DNA of 64,000 bases from UBA2970 sp965221075 (lineage in GTDB: Bacteria > Verrucomicrobiota > Verrucomicrobiia > Limisphaerales > AAA164-E04). Both the position numbers and the translations under genes were made by a program. Location of the stretch: assembly GCA_965221075.1 (NCBI GenBank), contig OZ244865.1:3038001-3102000 (forward strand), given 5' to 3'. The stretch's first letter is position 1; each line of letters starts with the position of its first letter. Positions 62,478-64,000 of this stretch are shown one piece after another. Below the pieces are notes generated by a model. It searched no databases and had not been told where the DNA came from. It was given only the letters and a program-made list of their open reading frames with translations.

Positions 62478-63266
62478 TCATGAAGCGACCTTCTGGAATA
62501 ATTTTCGATTTAAATCATCGTGCGAAGCAAGTGACGAAATCATTTCGCCCCCAACATCCGACAACCGTGCAAGATCCATTCTTGGAATTTCAGCCTGATT
62601 CTTAAAGACAAGAAGAGATTCAAAAGACAATTGGCTCAGATGGAAATGTTGTAACATAATGGTGGTTAACCGAGCCTTGTCGCGGTTCAGAATGCCGTAG
62701 AGAAACAAGGGAGCTTCGCTTTTGCTTTCGATGCGATAATCCACCAGGTAGGAGTTGGCATTGGGAACATCCGGTCGAAAGTCGCGCTTTATCCTTTCCC
62801 TGTCCACGAAACGGAATAGCAGGTCGGCCAGATCATCGTAGAATGTGGAGCCGACATTGGAACGAGACAGCAGGGTCAGATCATAGACCCGAGTTAACGC
62901 CTGAGCAAAGGTGAAAAGAGCATCTGACAGATGCTCCGGGGGCGTGTCGAGATACAGCGCCCCAGTGTCTCCGATCCATCCAAGTCCAGTCTCGCCCATG
63001 ATGCGCTCAAGCAGCATGCCTCTCGTACCATCCAGAAAGGAGTCAATGTCGTGGTCGTAGCTGATATGCATGAGAGTATGCCCTCGGTCCGATAGACGAA
63101 GTCCGCCTGAAGGTGCTTCGGATAGGTGAATGGGATAGCTGTCCCCATCTGGAAATGAAAAAAGGGTGCGTAGCATCAGAGCACCGTCGGGCCGCTCGTC
63201 CACTTTCACGTCTTTGCAAAGACGCTCGCACAAAAGTCTTCGAAGCGCGTCTGTGTCTAAACTCAT
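62478..63266 (-). CDS. DUF1828/DUF1829-type protein
   Basis: This 262-residue protein matches the DUF1828 family in its N-terminal half (GDSYPIHLSEAPSGGLRLSDRGHTL, then SYDHDIDSFL) and continues with a DUF1829-like C-terminal part (FYDDLADLLFRFVDRERIKRDFRPDVPNANSYLVDYRIESKSEAPLFLYG). Such proteins are spread across mobile regions in bacteria. Their activity is unknown. Its ATG overlaps the stop of the upstream small gene by one base (TAATG), so the two are co-translated. AT-rich composition relative to the chromosome indicates recent acquisition. Confidence 0.8.
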   Translation of the reverse strand: MSLDTDALRRLLCERLCKDVKVDERPDGALMLRTLFSFPDGDSYPIHLSEAPSGGLRLSDRGHTLMHISYDHDIDSFLDGTRGMLLERIMGETGLGWIGDTGALYLDTPPEHLSDALFTFAQALTRVYDLTLLSRSNVGSTFYDDLADLLFRFVDRERIKRDFRPDVPNANSYLVDYRIESKSEAPLFLYGILNRDKARLTTIMLQHFHLSQLSFESLLVFKNQAEIPRMDLARLSDVGGEMISSLASHDDLNRKLFQKVAS

Positions 63267-63739
63267 TAGAATAGGCTTTCAGCGTCGTGTATGGCGTATA
63301 ATCCTTCTACCTTGAAATCTTCCAGTAGGCAGGCTAACGCACCCTCCAAGCTATCATACCTGTCGGTTTCTTCAGCCATTGATTCGGGTCGCTTTCCTGA
63401 TGCAATGGCCACTTCAGTGGCGCGGTGAATGTGCGGACGCCAATGGATATTGACGTGATTATGACTTGGCCCGTTGTAACGCGCAAGGGTCAATGGCTGA
63501 GCGTCAGCTGGAAGGTATGAAATACCGCAGGAAAAATCGTTGTTATCGTCGAGACTCTGCCGCTGATAGATCTGGAAACAGATCTCACTATCATGTTTAG
63601 CTTGTACATTGAAGTTTCGTTGGAGATGAACAGGTCTCGTTTTAGGTTTTACCAACCACCGCACCCGTGAATTTATTATCCGCTTCGATATCGACCGGAA
63701 CGTATCCAACTCCGCTTCGGTATAGTGCCTTAAAGTCAT
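63266..63739 (-). CDS. Partner protein of the DUF1828 gene
   Basis: This 157-residue protein (ATG 63739; 166 residues if the ATG at 63766 is used) has few motifs. An N-terminal helical part is followed by VHLQRNFNVQAKHDSEICFQIYQRQS and the central LARYNGPSHNHVNIHWRPHIHRATEVAIASGKRPESMAEETDRYDSLEGALACLLEDF. The His-rich NHVNIHWRPHIH segment suggests metal or substrate binding. I preferred 63739 because this ATG overlaps, as ATGA, the stop of an upstream truncated frame. It is coupled to the DUF1828 gene. Proteins of this size next to DUF1828 recur in other islands, but I cannot name a function. Confidence 0.6.
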   Translation of the reverse strand: MTLRHYTEAELDTFRSISKRIINSRVRWLVKPKTRPVHLQRNFNVQAKHDSEICFQIYQRQSLDDNNDFSCGISYLPADAQPLTLARYNGPSHNHVNIHWRPHIHRATEVAIASGKRPESMAEETDRYDSLEGALACLLEDFKVEGLYAIHDAESLF

Positions 63740-63858
63740 GCGGCAGGAGATTTCAGAACGAAACATCGGATGAGAGCATCGAACCCCGCTTCGATCTCAT
63801 AGACATCCGTGAACTCGGCGAAGCGGAACCTGTCAATGACATTGAGACACTTGTTCCG
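63736..63858 (-). pseudogene. 3' remnant of a truncated upstream gene
   Basis: On the minus strand, an open frame of 40 codons reads DRFRFAEFTDVYEIEAGFDALIRCFVLKSPAA and stops with TGA at 63738-63736, overlapping the ATG of the next gene (ATGA). The translation looks like real coding sequence with a balanced composition. Upstream it meets a stop at about 63861 and then G+C-rich DNA, so the beginning of the gene was lost, probably by the junction with other sequence. No family is recognised. Confidence 0.4.
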
Positions 63859-63861
63859 TCA

Positions 63862-64000
63862 ATTGATTGACCATTTCTACGCATCGACAGGGCTGTCACT
63901 GTGCTGGCTGACGCCGCAGCTCCCAGCCAGGAGCGGAGGCCCCTGGCCCTCCACTGCAGAGGGCGCAGCCCCCTGACTGCCTGGAGGGGAAAGAACTTCC
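63862..64000. other. Short G+C-rich right end of the window
   Basis: After about 63,880 the composition returns to high GC. No coding feature can be called in about 120 bases. It may be the right border of the island or the start of another element. Confidence 0.3.

Overview
This window (G+C-rich through about 56 kb, visibly AT-richer after about 57 kb) looks like a chromosomal segment of a high-GC bacterium of the PVC superphylum, most likely Verrucomicrobiota. The pointers are a prepilin-like protein with an H-x9-DG C-terminus, a secreted protein ending in the RFYRV-type tail common in that phylum, two Gfo/Idh/MocA oxidoreductases, and a carboxynorspermidine-type polyamine pathway. The assignment is inferred from gene families only, and the genus is not resolved.

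Layout: 0-1.4 kb, end of an ABC permease plus two lipoproteins (one His-rich, one DUF3299). 1.7-4.8 kb, MFS transporter, Gfo/Idh/MocA oxidoreductase and a double-CDGSH protein. 4.9-8.0 kb, E1alpha-E1beta-E2 of a 2-oxoacid dehydrogenase complex, convergent with htpG (8.0-9.9 kb). 9.9-11.1 kb, poorly coding DNA with small ORFs and a possible dehydrogenase remnant. 11.1-13.5 kb, a secreted protein/pseudopilin/small membrane protein/FmdB operon. 13.9-19.5 kb, proC, AI-2E-family permease, aldolase plus D-2-hydroxyacid dehydrogenase, YpsA-like protein, alpha/beta hydrolase and tRNA-Leu(UAG). 19.5-22.8 kb, HAD phosphatase, prfA, rpmE2, DUF1802 protein, maf. 22.8-25.7 kb, a phosphopantetheinyl transferase coupled to an unusual reductase-like/sulfotransferase fusion. 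26.5-27.8 kb, small membrane protein, YbjQ protein and an XRE regulator. 28.0-33.5 kb, two tandem type IIG-like restriction-modification paralogues, one without its nuclease domain. 33.6-37.1 kb, polyamine operon with nspC between two carboxynorspermidine-synthase paralogues. 37.3-40.9 kb, two SPFH proteins, a small membrane protein and a GT-C glycosyltransferase. 41-44.5 kb, Gfo/Idh/MocA oxidoreductase, panD, lpxD, VOC protein. 44.5-49.7 kb, a tightly overlapping spermidine-synthase-like/TolC/Aas-like operon. 49.7-56.5 kb, glgC, stand-alone CoaB, argS, PTS IIA, HAD, gnd.

From about 56.5 kb to about 63.9 kb the composition drops to mixed or AT-richer DNA, and most content is mobile or decayed: a Phd-type antitoxin with a frameshifted PIN toxin, a tyrosine-recombinase remnant, an AlbA_2/GHKL-type ATP-binding protein, a decayed ISAzo13-family transposase, and a DUF1828 gene coupled to a small partner and to the tail of a truncated upstream gene. 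I read this as a degraded genomic island. G+C-rich sequence returns in the last about 120 bases.

No CRISPR array, rRNA or intact prophage was seen. The strongest candidates for something undescribed are the reductase-like/sulfotransferase fusion with its coupled PPTase (22.8-25.7 kb), the type IIG pair with a nuclease-less copy (28.0-33.5 kb) and the doubled carboxynorspermidine synthase around nspC (33.6-37.1 kb).
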